Notes under the pieces: model-generated
What the model was told of the DNA's origin: nothing
The model's input: the letters and a program-made list of their open reading frames with translations, nothing else
Databases searched by the model: none
Part shown: piece after piece, positions 1-6,071 of the stretch
Position numbering within the stretch: position 1 is the stretch's first letter
Layout: every line of letters starts with the position of its first letter
Origin: Thermoplasmata archaeon
GTDB lineage: Archaea > Thermoplasmatota > Thermoplasmata > Lutacidiplasmatales > UBA184
Reading direction: 5' to 3'
Length of the DNA stretch: 6,799 nt
Assembly (NCBI GenBank): GCA_021828085.1
Contig: JAKATE010000050.1
Location: forward strand, 5,604-12,402
Position numbers and translations under genes: made by a program

Positions 1-104
1 TAGATCTGCTGGACATTCCGGGGCCCCTTCTCGGTCCGCTTCTTCTCCACGAGGTAGAGGTAGCGGTTGCCGTCAGTGAAGCGGAACTCGAGGTGCCAAC
101 TCAT
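1..104 (-). CDS. N-terminal fragment, possible IS4/IS1634-type transposase (3' partial)
   Basis: An ATG at 104-102 opens a frame that stays open to the window edge, giving 34 complete codons. The protein starts MSWHLEFRF and continues with TDGNRYLYLVEKKR, then a Lys/Arg/Gly/Pro stretch and VQQI. A short beta-strand start followed by a YLVE-(K/R)-R-x-GKxR-like segment resembles the N-termini of IS4/IS1634-type DDE transposases, which usually begin with a 'YxYLVEsxR' motif and then a conserved Y-hG. That match is from memory of the family and covers only about 30 residues; no catalytic residues are inside the window. The gene points the same way as elp3 and lies 276 bp beyond its stop, behind its own TATA-like boxes, so it is probably a separate transcription unit. 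It could also be an unrelated hypothetical gene. Confidence 0.45.
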   Translation of the reverse strand, partial: MSWHLEFRFTDGNRYLYLVEKKRTEKGPRNVQQI

Positions 105-111
105 CTCAGCA

Positions 112-134
112 CTATAAGACGACCTACAATTTAG
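112..134 (-). promoter_or_regulatory. TATA-like elements upstream of the left-edge partial gene
   Basis: Read on the minus strand, CTAAATT (134-128) is centred about 27 bp before the ATG at 104, the spacing expected for an archaeal TATA box driving a leaderless transcript. A second AT-rich word, CTTATAG (118-112), lies only about 11 bp before the ATG, too close to act as a TATA box for this start. No clear Shine-Dalgarno sequence is present. The assignment rests on spacing and base composition only. Confidence 0.35.
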
Positions 135-166
135 CCGGACAGGGTCCGGCAGCAACGCCTCTGCCG
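134..166. repeat. Two overlapping inverted repeats (alternative hairpins)
   Basis: GCCGGAC (134-140) and GTCCGGC (144-150) form a perfect 7-bp inverted repeat around a 3-nt spacer. CGGCAG (147-152) and CTGCCG (161-166) form a 6-bp inverted repeat with an 8-nt loop. The two share bases 147-150, so only one hairpin can form at a time. They sit just upstream of the TATA-like box of the partial left-edge gene. They could be part of an insertion-sequence end, an operator, or chance GC-rich pairing; nothing in the window decides. Confidence 0.4.
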
Positions 167-246
167 TCTATTGATGGCCGGGAGAACCCGCCAGGTCCGA
201 GAACGGGCCGCCGCGACTACTGCCCTTGTATGCTACGCATTTCTCG

Positions 247-270
247 AGGTGAAATCACCTGGTCTGACCA
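247..270. repeat. Paired inverted repeats AGGTGA-AA-TCACCT and TGGTC-T-GACCA
   Basis: AGGTGA (247-252), two A residues, then TCACCT (255-260) make a perfect 6-bp inverted repeat. It is followed directly, sharing T260, by TGGTC (260-264), T, GACCA (266-270), a perfect 5-bp inverted repeat. Such short dyads with almost no loop are more like protein-binding half-sites than RNA hairpins. They lie in the gap between elp3 and the left-edge gene, about 110 bp past the elp3 stop. No regulator gene is next to them, so the function is open. Confidence 0.35.
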
Positions 271-380
271 AGTTCCGTACAGGGACCACGTCGCTGGCGA
301 CGGTTTGACCTCGAAGAATGGGGCATCGACCCTAGTGAAATCTGAAACTCGGGGCCGTGTGCCCGGGGGTTCCCGCTCCG

Positions 381-1964
381 TCAAGGGGTGCCCCGGAGGT
401 CCCGGGACATCCAGGGGCCGTAGGGGGCGAATCCTCGTCGGGAGTAGTATCCGCGGGTCCCGACGGCGGCGATGACGGCGAGCCGCTCCGCGCCGTGGCT
501 CCTCGCCTCGGTCGCGGCCTCCTCGAGGAGACGGGTGCCGAGCCCGCGGTGCTGCCAGGCCGTCGGGGCGCTCGGAGCCCTCCCGTCCACCGGTACCTCC
601 TCCCCCAGCACCTTGAGCTCCCGGATGACCGGGACGGTGAGCCCTCCGGGAACGTCCCCGCGCGGGAAGCGGAGCCTCAGGTAGCCGGCGAGGGCGCCGG
701 AACCCTCCTCCTCCCAGGAGAGGAAGACCTCCCGGCCTCCCTGGGCCGCGTACTCCTCGCGGTGGAGGCCCCATCCCGCGGATCCCTCCTCGAAGGGACG
801 GCGGCCGACCTCCCGGCAGCGCAGGCAGGGGCAGCGGCGGCCACGCTCGGCGAGCTTCCGGAGCGCGAGCTCCCGGAGGTTGCTCTTGCGCACGCCGTCC
901 AGGATGAGCCGGGCGGGGATGTCCCGCTGCACCCGGTGGATCCGGACGTAGCCGGGGAGCTCCTCCTTGATCCGGGAGAGGAGCTCGGCGGCGGTCTCGG
1001 TGTCGTAGGCACGGTAGCGCCCGGCCCGGTACTCCTCGGCGAGCGGGGTGCCCTCGAGGACGAGACACGGGTAGATCTTCAGCAGGTCCGGCCGGAAATC
1101 CTCGGAGAGGAAGAGGCGACGGAAGTCCTCGCGGTCCTTCTCCGGGTCCATCCCGGGAAGTCCGGGCATCATGTGGTAGCCGACCTTGAGCCCGAGATCC
1201 CGTGCGCGGCCCGTGGCCTCGATCACGTGCCGGACCTCGTGGGCGCGATGGACCCGCTCCAGCACCGGGTCCCGTAGGGATTCCACACCGAACTCGATGC
1301 GCGTGACCCCCCAGCGCACCAGCTCGGTGAGCTGTCCTACCGAGGCCTGGTCCGGTCGGGTCTCGACGGTGAGGCCGACGAGGCGGGACGCGGCGCTCAC
1401 ATTGAGCCGCTGGGCCTCCTCGAGCGTCGGGCTCTCCTGACCGTTCAGTCCCTCGAAGGTTCCCAGGATGGTCCTCTCCTGCCAGGCGGCCGGACGCGAG
1501 GTGAAGGTCCCGCCCATGAGGATCACCTCGACCTTGCTGACGGGGTGGCCGATCTCGCGGAGCGCCCTCAGCCGGTGCTCGACGATGCGGCGGGGATCGT
1601 AGCCGAGCTGCGCCCCGCGGAGCGCCGAGGGCTCCTCCCCGGTGTAGCTCTGCGGGCTGCGGAGCTCCGGTCCCCCCGGGCAATAGGTGCAGCGCCCGTG
1701 CGGGCAGGGGAACGGGCTCGTCATCACCGCCACGACGCTCACGCCCGAGAGCGTGCGCGTCGGCTTCAGGCGGAGCGTCCGCTCCCAGCGCCGGCGCTCC
1801 TCCTCGCTCCAGGCGGAGAGGAGATTGGGGGTGGTAGGCAGGCGCTTCCAGCCGGCCTCCCGGGCCATCTGGAGCTTGCGGCGTTGGAAATCCTCCCGCG
1901 CTCCCGGATCCGTGGGGGAGCCGTTCGGAGGAGGGAGGGCGGGACGGATCGAGGCGCTCCCCAT
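381..1964 (-). CDS. elp3: Elp3, tRNA uridine-34 carboxymethyl synthase (radical SAM + GNAT)
   Basis: Archaeal stand-alone Elp3, 527 aa, a normal length. In this family the radical-SAM domain and the acetyltransferase domain together use acetyl-CoA and SAM to start cm5 modification of U34 in the tRNA anticodon. In the sequence: the RTLSGVSVVAVMT strand (70-82), the Fe-S motif C-x4-C-x2-C with Cys87, Cys92, Cys95 followed by PGG, then MGGTF (150-154), ETRPD (201-205), GVES (226-229) and YHMMPGLPG (263-271). CPCLRCREVG (378-387) is the cysteine-rich segment expected to hold zinc. The GNAT domain (about 400-527) has an intact acetyl-CoA loop, QHRGLGTRL (471-479), and GYYSRRGF (505-512). I chose the ATG at 1964 because it lies 7 nt after the ipk stop behind a G-rich site; the frame reaches an ATG at 2054, but that start would add 30 low-complexity residues and overlap ipk by 83 nt. 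It is the last gene of the argS-ipk-elp3 operon. Confidence 0.96.
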   Translation of the reverse strand: MGSASIRPALPPPNGSPTDPGAREDFQRRKLQMAREAGWKRLPTTPNLLSAWSEEERRRWERTLRLKPTRTLSGVSVVAVMTSPFPCPHGRCTYCPGGPELRSPQSYTGEEPSALRGAQLGYDPRRIVEHRLRALREIGHPVSKVEVILMGGTFTSRPAAWQERTILGTFEGLNGQESPTLEEAQRLNVSAASRLVGLTVETRPDQASVGQLTELVRWGVTRIEFGVESLRDPVLERVHRAHEVRHVIEATGRARDLGLKVGYHMMPGLPGMDPEKDREDFRRLFLSEDFRPDLLKIYPCLVLEGTPLAEEYRAGRYRAYDTETAAELLSRIKEELPGYVRIHRVQRDIPARLILDGVRKSNLRELALRKLAERGRRCPCLRCREVGRRPFEEGSAGWGLHREEYAAQGGREVFLSWEEEGSGALAGYLRLRFPRGDVPGGLTVPVIRELKVLGEEVPVDGRAPSAPTAWQHRGLGTRLLEEAATEARSHGAERLAVIAAVGTRGYYSRRGFAPYGPWMSRDLRGTP

Positions 1965-1971
1965 GGCCCCC

Positions 1972-2820
1972 TCAACCCCCCGGGGGTTCCCGGGGGTCTG
2001 CAGCGCGGGGGATCTCCGCGACACCCGGCCGGGCCCAGGACCCCTTCGACTCATCTCCCTGGAGCGCCTGGAAAAGCCGCCCGCGCTCGAGACCGTTCAC
2101 GAGCCCGGCCGGCACCCCGGCACGCGCGAGGGCGAGCATCACCCGGACCTTGCGCCGTATCCCTCCGGTGACGTCGGGAGCGCCCGGGAGAGGGTTCAGG
2201 CTCTGGAGGAGCGCCTCGTCCAGGAGGGGGGCCACGGCGCGTCGCCCGGGCGCGCCGGGCCTCCACACCCCGGGCACGTCCGAGACGAAGATCGCCTTGG
2301 GACTCCCCAGGGCCGGGGCGAGGGCGAGCGCGAGGGTGTCGCCGGAGAGGATGGAGTAGCCCCAGTCCCGGTCGAGCACCACGTCCCCGAAGGTGACGGG
2401 GACGGCGTCCGCCTCGAGCACCCGGAGGAAATCCTCCCGGGAGGCGGCCTCGAGCTCTCCGGCCCGGTTGAACGTGCGGGGGAAGGGGGGCAGGCTCAGC
2501 GCGGGGACCCCGTGGTCGAGGAGCGCCCGGACGACCCGACGGTGGAGGTCGCGGACGCTGATCGAGGTGAGCGCCGCTCCGCGGGGTCGATGGGCGCGCG
2601 AGGCCGCATCGAAGGCAGGCTCGGCCAGGTGGTGCTGGCGGGCCTGCGGGTGGCCGTAGGAGCCGGCCCCGTGGATGAGCACCAGGGCGCGGCTCCCGCG
2701 TTCCCGCGCCTCGGCGATCTCCCCGGCAAGCCGGTCGATCACCTTCGGCCGCGCGTGTCGCTCCTCGGACTTCCGGGTGAGTACGCTCCCCCCGAGCTTC
2801 ACGAGCACGGGGGCGTTCAC
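1972..2820 (-). CDS. ipk: Isopentenyl phosphate kinase
   Basis: Cytosolic amino-acid-kinase-fold enzyme, 282 aa, that phosphorylates isopentenyl phosphate with ATP to give isopentenyl diphosphate, the last step of the archaeal modified mevalonate pathway. Seen in the sequence: the N-terminal KLGGSVLT (8-15, Lys8 for ATP phosphate), IHGAGSYGH (49-57), where family members usually have HGGGSFGH and the final His contacts the substrate phosphate, VTFGDVVLD (142-150), SILSGD (156-161), SDVPGVW (180-186) and DVTGG followed by Lys224 (216-224), the conserved C-terminal kinase motif. The His marks IPK rather than an acetylglutamate or uridylate kinase. The start is GTG at 2820, overlapping the argS stop in a GTGA tetranucleotide, which implies translational coupling. 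After the usual VNGL...RL ending (241-249) there is an extra tail of about 25 Pro/Arg-rich residues without a recognised function. Confidence 0.95.
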   Translation of the reverse strand: MNAPVLVKLGGSVLTRKSEERHARPKVIDRLAGEIAEARERGSRALVLIHGAGSYGHPQARQHHLAEPAFDAASRAHRPRGAALTSISVRDLHRRVVRALLDHGVPALSLPPFPRTFNRAGELEAASREDFLRVLEADAVPVTFGDVVLDRDWGYSILSGDTLALALAPALGSPKAIFVSDVPGVWRPGAPGRRAVAPLLDEALLQSLNPLPGAPDVTGGIRRKVRVMLALARAGVPAGLVNGLERGRLFQALQGDESKGSWARPGVAEIPRAADPREPPGG

Positions 2821-4664
2821 ATCCGCTCCATGATCTCGAGCCCCAGCAGACGTAGCGAGTTCGCCAGCACCTGCCGTGTGGCGGCGACCAGGGAGAGCCG
2901 AAGGTCGCGCCAGGGGGGCTCGGCGTCGAGCACCCGGAGCGCCTGGTAGAACTCGTTGAACCGCTCGGCGGTCTCATGGGCGTAGAGCGCGACAAGGTGC
3001 ACCGCACCGTCGCGGGAGGCCCGGTCGACGGTCCCCGGAAGGCGGGAGAGCGTCCGCGCCAGAGCGAGCTCCCTCGGGTCGGCGGGCCCGGGCAGCTCCG
3101 CGGGGGCCGGGACACGGATGGTGGCGGGGTCGGACGCTGTGCCGGTGGCGGCGAACTTCCTCAGCAGGCTGACCGCCCGGGCGTGGGAGTACTCGACGAA
3201 CGGGCCGCTCTTCCCTTCGAAGGAGAGCGCCTCGTCCCAGCGGAAGACGATGGGCTTGTCCGGCTGGATGCGCAGAAGGTGGTAGCGGACCGCGGCGCAG
3301 CCCAGGGACTCGGCGATGGAGTCGGCCTCCATCTCCGTGAGCTCCGGGTGCCGGCGCCGGACCTCCTCGAGCGCTCGGCGGTGTCCCTCGTCGAGGAGGT
3401 CGTCGAGGAGCACCACCCGGCCCCCCCGGGTGGTCATCTTCCCCTCGGGGAGGTTCACGTAGCCGTAGAGGAGGGCCTCCGGCCGTCGCTCGTCCCCCAG
3501 GGCGGCGAGGAGGGCGTTCAAGCCCTTGACGTGGAGCGCGTGGTCCTGCCCGAGGACGTCGATCACCCGATCGAACCGGCGGAACTTTGCCTCGTGGTAG
3601 GCCACGTCCCGCGTGGGGTAGAGATGGGTCCCGTCCGAGCGCGTGGCGTAGACCCAGGGGTCCTCCTCGGGAAGGCCGAAGGGCCGGCCGTCGACACGGA
3701 GGGCCCCGTCCTCGGCGCGGCTCGCCGCGGGGGAGGAGACCAGCCGCTCGATCACCCGCTCGACGGAACCGTCGCGGACGAAGTCGGACTCCCAGACGAA
3801 CTCGTCGAAGCGGACGGAGAGCCGGGCCAGGGAGGCCTCGATCCCCGAGAGGATCGCCCGGGGGACCCGGCGGTAGAGCGCGAGGTCCCCCTCCCCCTTC
3901 TCCAGCCGCTCAGCGAGGGCGTTGACCTCCCGCTCCGCCTCGGGGTGGGACTTGATGTAGGCGAAGGCGGCGACGTACGCCGCGCCGTAGAAGGCGTCCG
4001 GCTTGACCCCCGGGGGAACCTCGCGGTCGGTGACCCCCGGGAGCGCCGAGCGCACCTCGGGGGGCCAGGAGTCCAGCGGCTTCCCCCAGATCCAGACGAG
4101 GGTGGCCGCCTGCCGGCCGACATCGTCGACATAGAACTGGGTGGTGACCCGGTCCCCCCGCGCGCGCAGGAGCCGGGCGTAGGAGTCCCCGAGCAGACTG
4201 TTGCGGGCGCGACCGACATGGAGGGGGCCGGTCGGGTTGGCGCTGGTGTGCTCGATGCAGACGAGCCCGGGCCGCTCGGGGAACTCCCCGTACTGGTCCC
4301 CGCGTCGCAGGATCTCCGCGAGACAGCCGAGGAGGAAGGCCGGGAGGTCCAGGCGGGCATTGAGGAACCCGCCGTCCGCAGAGATCTCTTGGAAGCCCTC
4401 CACGGGGCCGAGCTCTCCGCAGAGGGTCTGGGCCAGGGCCGGGGGGCTCGTGCCGAGCGCCTTCGCCCAACGGAAGGTCGGAAGGGCAAGGTCGCCCTTT
4501 CCCTCCGGGGGTTCGGAGAGGTTCGCCTCGACCTCCTCCCTCGTCCCGGAGAACCCGTGCGCCTGGAGCGCCCGGAACACCGCCGAGCTCAGGCGATGGC
4601 GCGGAAGGGTCCAGGGATCGGGTCGCTCCAGCCCCGGATCCGGGGAGCTTGCCTTGGGCTCCAT
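2817..4664 (-). CDS. argS: Arginyl-tRNA synthetase
   Basis: Class Ia aminoacyl-tRNA synthetase, 615 aa, that activates arginine and loads it onto tRNA-Arg in the cytosol; the length is normal for an archaeal ArgRS. Domain order: the N-terminal Add-1 tRNA D-loop-binding domain (about 20-115, with GKGDLALPTF at 56-64), the catalytic Rossmann core with the HIGH-type signature in ANPTGPLHVGRARN (142-155; HVGR at 149-152), YVDDVGRQ (178-185) and DVLGQDH (369-375), then the KMSK-type loop KMTTR (409-413), where Thr replaces the usual Ser, and the DALR anticodon-binding domain (about 495-615, ending LANSLRLLGLEIMERM). The ATG at 4664 is the first possible start near the conserved N-terminus. The same frame stays open far upstream, across the divergent gene, but that stretch is its antisense shadow. 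First gene of the operon; the stop overlaps the ipk GTG by 4 nt. Confidence 0.97.
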   Translation of the reverse strand: MEPKASSPDPGLERPDPWTLPRHRLSSAVFRALQAHGFSGTREEVEANLSEPPEGKGDLALPTFRWAKALGTSPPALAQTLCGELGPVEGFQEISADGGFLNARLDLPAFLLGCLAEILRRGDQYGEFPERPGLVCIEHTSANPTGPLHVGRARNSLLGDSYARLLRARGDRVTTQFYVDDVGRQAATLVWIWGKPLDSWPPEVRSALPGVTDREVPPGVKPDAFYGAAYVAAFAYIKSHPEAEREVNALAERLEKGEGDLALYRRVPRAILSGIEASLARLSVRFDEFVWESDFVRDGSVERVIERLVSSPAASRAEDGALRVDGRPFGLPEEDPWVYATRSDGTHLYPTRDVAYHEAKFRRFDRVIDVLGQDHALHVKGLNALLAALGDERRPEALLYGYVNLPEGKMTTRGGRVVLLDDLLDEGHRRALEEVRRRHPELTEMEADSIAESLGCAAVRYHLLRIQPDKPIVFRWDEALSFEGKSGPFVEYSHARAVSLLRKFAATGTASDPATIRVPAPAELPGPADPRELALARTLSRLPGTVDRASRDGAVHLVALYAHETAERFNEFYQALRVLDAEPPWRDLRLSLVAATRQVLANSLRLLGLEIMERM

Positions 4665-4703
4665 GAAGGAAGCGTCAAGAGTGAATCCACCTCTTAAGCC
4701 GTC
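4665..4703. promoter_or_regulatory. 39-bp divergent promoter region between argS and the ThiI-like gene
   Basis: Only 39 bp separate the argS ATG from the GTG of the divergent gene. The palindrome CTTAAG (4693-4698) lies about 31 bp before the argS start, right for an archaeal TATA box with a leader of only a few bases. GAGGTGG follows it on the minus strand but is too far from the ATG to be its ribosome site. For the plus-strand gene, CTTAAG is too close (about 8 bp) and no other TATA-like word is clear around 4677. The in-frame TAA at 4695-4697 lies inside this palindrome and limits the plus-strand gene to the GTG start. Confidence 0.5.
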
Positions 4704-5600
4704 GTGGCCGAGACCCTGCTGGTCCGATACGGCGAGCTGGCGCTCAAGTCCCCGCCGGTGCGCCGGCAGTTCGAGGACCGGCTCAAGCACAACCTCCTCA
4801 GCGCGCTCGGACGCGCCGGCATGAGCGCCCTCCTGCGGGCGGACCGGGGCCATCTCTACCTGGAGGTGGCCGATGCCCGGGCGGCCCTTCCGCACGTGGC
4901 GAGGGTCTTCGGGGTGGTCTCGGTGAGCCCCGTCGTGGTCCTCCCGGCCGACGTGGAGAGCGTCGCCCGGGAGGTCGTCGAGCGCATCGTCCCCGGGATC
5001 CCCGAGGGGACGCGGTTCGCGGTCCGGGCCCGGCGCACCGGCACGCATCCGTTCACCAGCCAGCAGCTCGCGGCCCGGGTGGGGGAGGCGGTCCTCGAGG
5101 CCAGCCCTTCCCGCTCGCTCCGGGTCGACCTCTCCCATCCCCAGTTCGAGATCGAGCTCGAGGTGCGGGCGAACCGCACCTACCTCAGCACCGAGCGCTT
5201 CGCCGGACCGGGGGGGCTTCCTCTGGGAGTGGCCGGCCGCGTCGGGGCCTACGTCGATGGCGTCCGGGGGGCGCTGGGGGCCTACCTGTTGATGAAGCGC
5301 GGCTGCCGGGCCTCCCTGGTGGCCTCCGCCGAGGGGAGCCCTCTCGTCGAAGCGACCCTGCGGAGGTTCGATCCGGACCTGGCGCCCGAAGGTCCCCTCC
5401 CTCCCGAGGACGCCTGGGCGAGGCTCAAGGAGAGGGCGGTGGAGGAGGACCTGGAGGGGGTCGCGCTCGCCCTCTCCCCCGCGGAGATGACGTCGGCCCG
5501 CGCCTACTTCGGCGAGCTCGTCCTCTTCTCCCCCACGGTGGGTCTTTCGGAGAAGGAGGTGGAGGAGCGATGGTCCGCCGTGCGGGCGCTCGCCGGCTGA
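4704..5600 (+). CDS. ThiI-like THUMP protein with a degenerate PP-loop domain
   Basis: 298-aa protein clearly related to ThiI, the tRNA 4-thiouridine synthase that adenylates U8 and transfers sulfur to it. The N-terminal ferredoxin-like domain (1-75) has RYGELALKS (8-16) and VFGVVSVSP (68-76). The THUMP domain (about 76-165) has RFAVRARRTGTHPF (104-117) and, at its end, VDLSHPQFEIELEVRANR (141-158), followed by STERFAGPGGLPLG (162-175), all matching ThiI. The next segment should hold the ATP-binding PP-loop SGGxDS just before AYLxMKRGC. Here AYLLMKRGC (193-201) is present, but the loop positions 184-189 read VDGVRG, so both serines and the aspartate are lost. Cys201 is the only cysteine, so no persulfide-carrying pair exists, and the protein is about 80 or more residues shorter than usual. 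Thiolation activity is therefore doubtful; an RNA-binding adaptor role is an inference. The start is GTG at 4704, forced by the TAA at 4695; no Shine-Dalgarno is seen, so probably leaderless. Confidence 0.88.
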   Translation: MAETLLVRYGELALKSPPVRRQFEDRLKHNLLSALGRAGMSALLRADRGHLYLEVADARAALPHVARVFGVVSVSPVVVLPADVESVAREVVERIVPGIPEGTRFAVRARRTGTHPFTSQQLAARVGEAVLEASPSRSLRVDLSHPQFEIELEVRANRTYLSTERFAGPGGLPLGVAGRVGAYVDGVRGALGAYLLMKRGCRASLVASAEGSPLVEATLRRFDPDLAPEGPLPPEDAWARLKERAVEEDLEGVALALSPAEMTSARAYFGELVLFSPTVGLSEKEVEERWSAVRALAG

Positions 5601-5866
5601 GCGACCCTCCCGCCGGGCAGCAGCGCATCGACGATGCGCTCGCGACCCACGAGAGGGAGGAGCTCGGGTCCGGCCAGGGCCGGCGGGAGCGCGGCCGAGC
5701 GGAGCCACCGCCGTTCGATCAACGGGTGGAGTTCTGGCTCCTCGAGAGGGAGGAGGCGCTGGCACAGCGGGGGGAGCTCGAACCCCGTGCTCCCCCGCGC
5801 CCGGCCCGGCGGACTCTCGAGGGGACACCGGACCCCGCCCCCGAGGACGTCCCCCACCGCACCTGA
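5570..5866 (+). CDS. Possible small charged protein of unknown function
   Basis: I do not recognise this 98-aa frame. It begins with an ATG 31 nt before the end of the ThiI-like gene, preceded by GGAGGTGGAGGAG (5555-5567), a strong Shine-Dalgarno-like stretch that is also codons of the upstream gene. By eye, G+C is high at codon positions 1 and 3 and low at position 2, the pattern of coding DNA in this genome, but an antisense frame on the minus strand (5504-5914) fits the same periodicity, so the strand is not certain. The product is rich in Arg, Glu and Pro, has no Cys or Lys, no membrane segment, and a likely helical stretch around FDQRVEFWLLEREEAL (50-65). If real it would be translationally coupled to the ThiI-like gene. 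It could equally be unexpressed GC-rich sequence. Confidence 0.33.
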   Translation: MVRRAGARRLSDPPAGQQRIDDALATHEREELGSGQGRRERGRAEPPPFDQRVEFWLLEREEALAQRGELEPRAPPRPARRTLEGTPDPAPEDVPHRT

Positions 5867-5868
5867 TC

Positions 5869-5905
5869 GGGACTTGTCCCCGACCCCGAACGGAAGTTCG
5901 GGTCG
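5869..5905. repeat. Two adjacent inverted repeats, the second with a GGAA loop
   Basis: GGGAC-TT-GTCCC (5869-5880) starts 2 bp after the stop of the possible small gene. It is followed at once by a longer hairpin: CGACC-C-CGAAC (5881-5891) pairs with GTTCGGGTCG (5896-5905), with one bulged C and the GNRA-type tetraloop GGAA (5892-5895). The tetraloop points to a structure meant to fold as RNA. Position suggests a 3' end or processing element of the thiI-like transcript; there is no T-tract after it, so an ordinary terminator is not supported. Confidence 0.45.
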
Positions 5906-6071
5906 TCCTCGCACGAGAGGGTCGGATCGCTCACGAGGGCGTCTCGCGAAGGGTCGGGTTCCGGCGGTTCCGGGTACCGCGGCGGCTCTCTACGGGGAAG
6001 GGGCTCCGACCAGGATCTGGCACGAGCGATCTGGGAGGGACCCCTCGGTCGTTTGCGAGGGCGTTCCGCCC

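Larger units (their letters stand above)
105..380. other. Intergenic region downstream of elp3
   Basis: These 276 bp separate the elp3 stop from the start of the left-edge partial gene. Base composition is patchier and more AT-containing than in the surrounding genes (for example 126-134, 230-256 and 330-350). I see no convincing gene. Frames that cross it are continuations of shadow frames from elp3, with unnatural Arg/Pro/Gly-rich products. Contents: the overlapping hairpins at 134-166, the inverted repeats at 247-270, and short T-rich stretches on the minus strand around 332-348 where elp3 transcription could end. No tRNA-like T-arm or other known RNA signature was found. Confidence 0.6.

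Noticed and set aside
217..1683. 488-residue frame opposite in phase to elp3
   Set aside because: Shadow of elp3 with a highly Arg/Pro/Gly-rich product; long stop-free shadow frames are expected at this G+C content.
1964..2054. Upstream ATG start for elp3 at 2054
   Set aside because: It would add 30 Arg/Pro/Gly residues copied from the ipk shadow frame and overlap ipk by 83 nt, while the ATG at 1964 follows the ipk stop with normal spacing.
2976..4697. 573-residue plus-strand frame across argS
   Set aside because: Antisense shadow of argS, which has complete family motifs; the plus-strand product has no recognisable domain.
4665..5828. A 387-residue upstream extension of the argS frame on the minus strand
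   Set aside because: The conserved ArgRS N-terminus begins just after the ATG at 4664. The extension runs antisense through the ThiI-like gene, has a low-complexity Arg/Pro/Gly/His composition and no domain.
5881..5905. SRP RNA helix 8 or a tRNA T-arm at the GGAA hairpin
   Set aside because: The hallmark asymmetric AGCA-type internal loop of SRP RNA is missing, and there is no 7-base TTCRANY loop or acceptor stem for a tRNA.
5504..5914. 136-residue minus-strand frame antisense to the small plus-strand frame
   Set aside because: It overlaps the end of the ThiI-like gene by almost 100 bp on the opposite strand, lacks a ribosome site and resembles no family; kept only as the alternative to the 98-residue frame.
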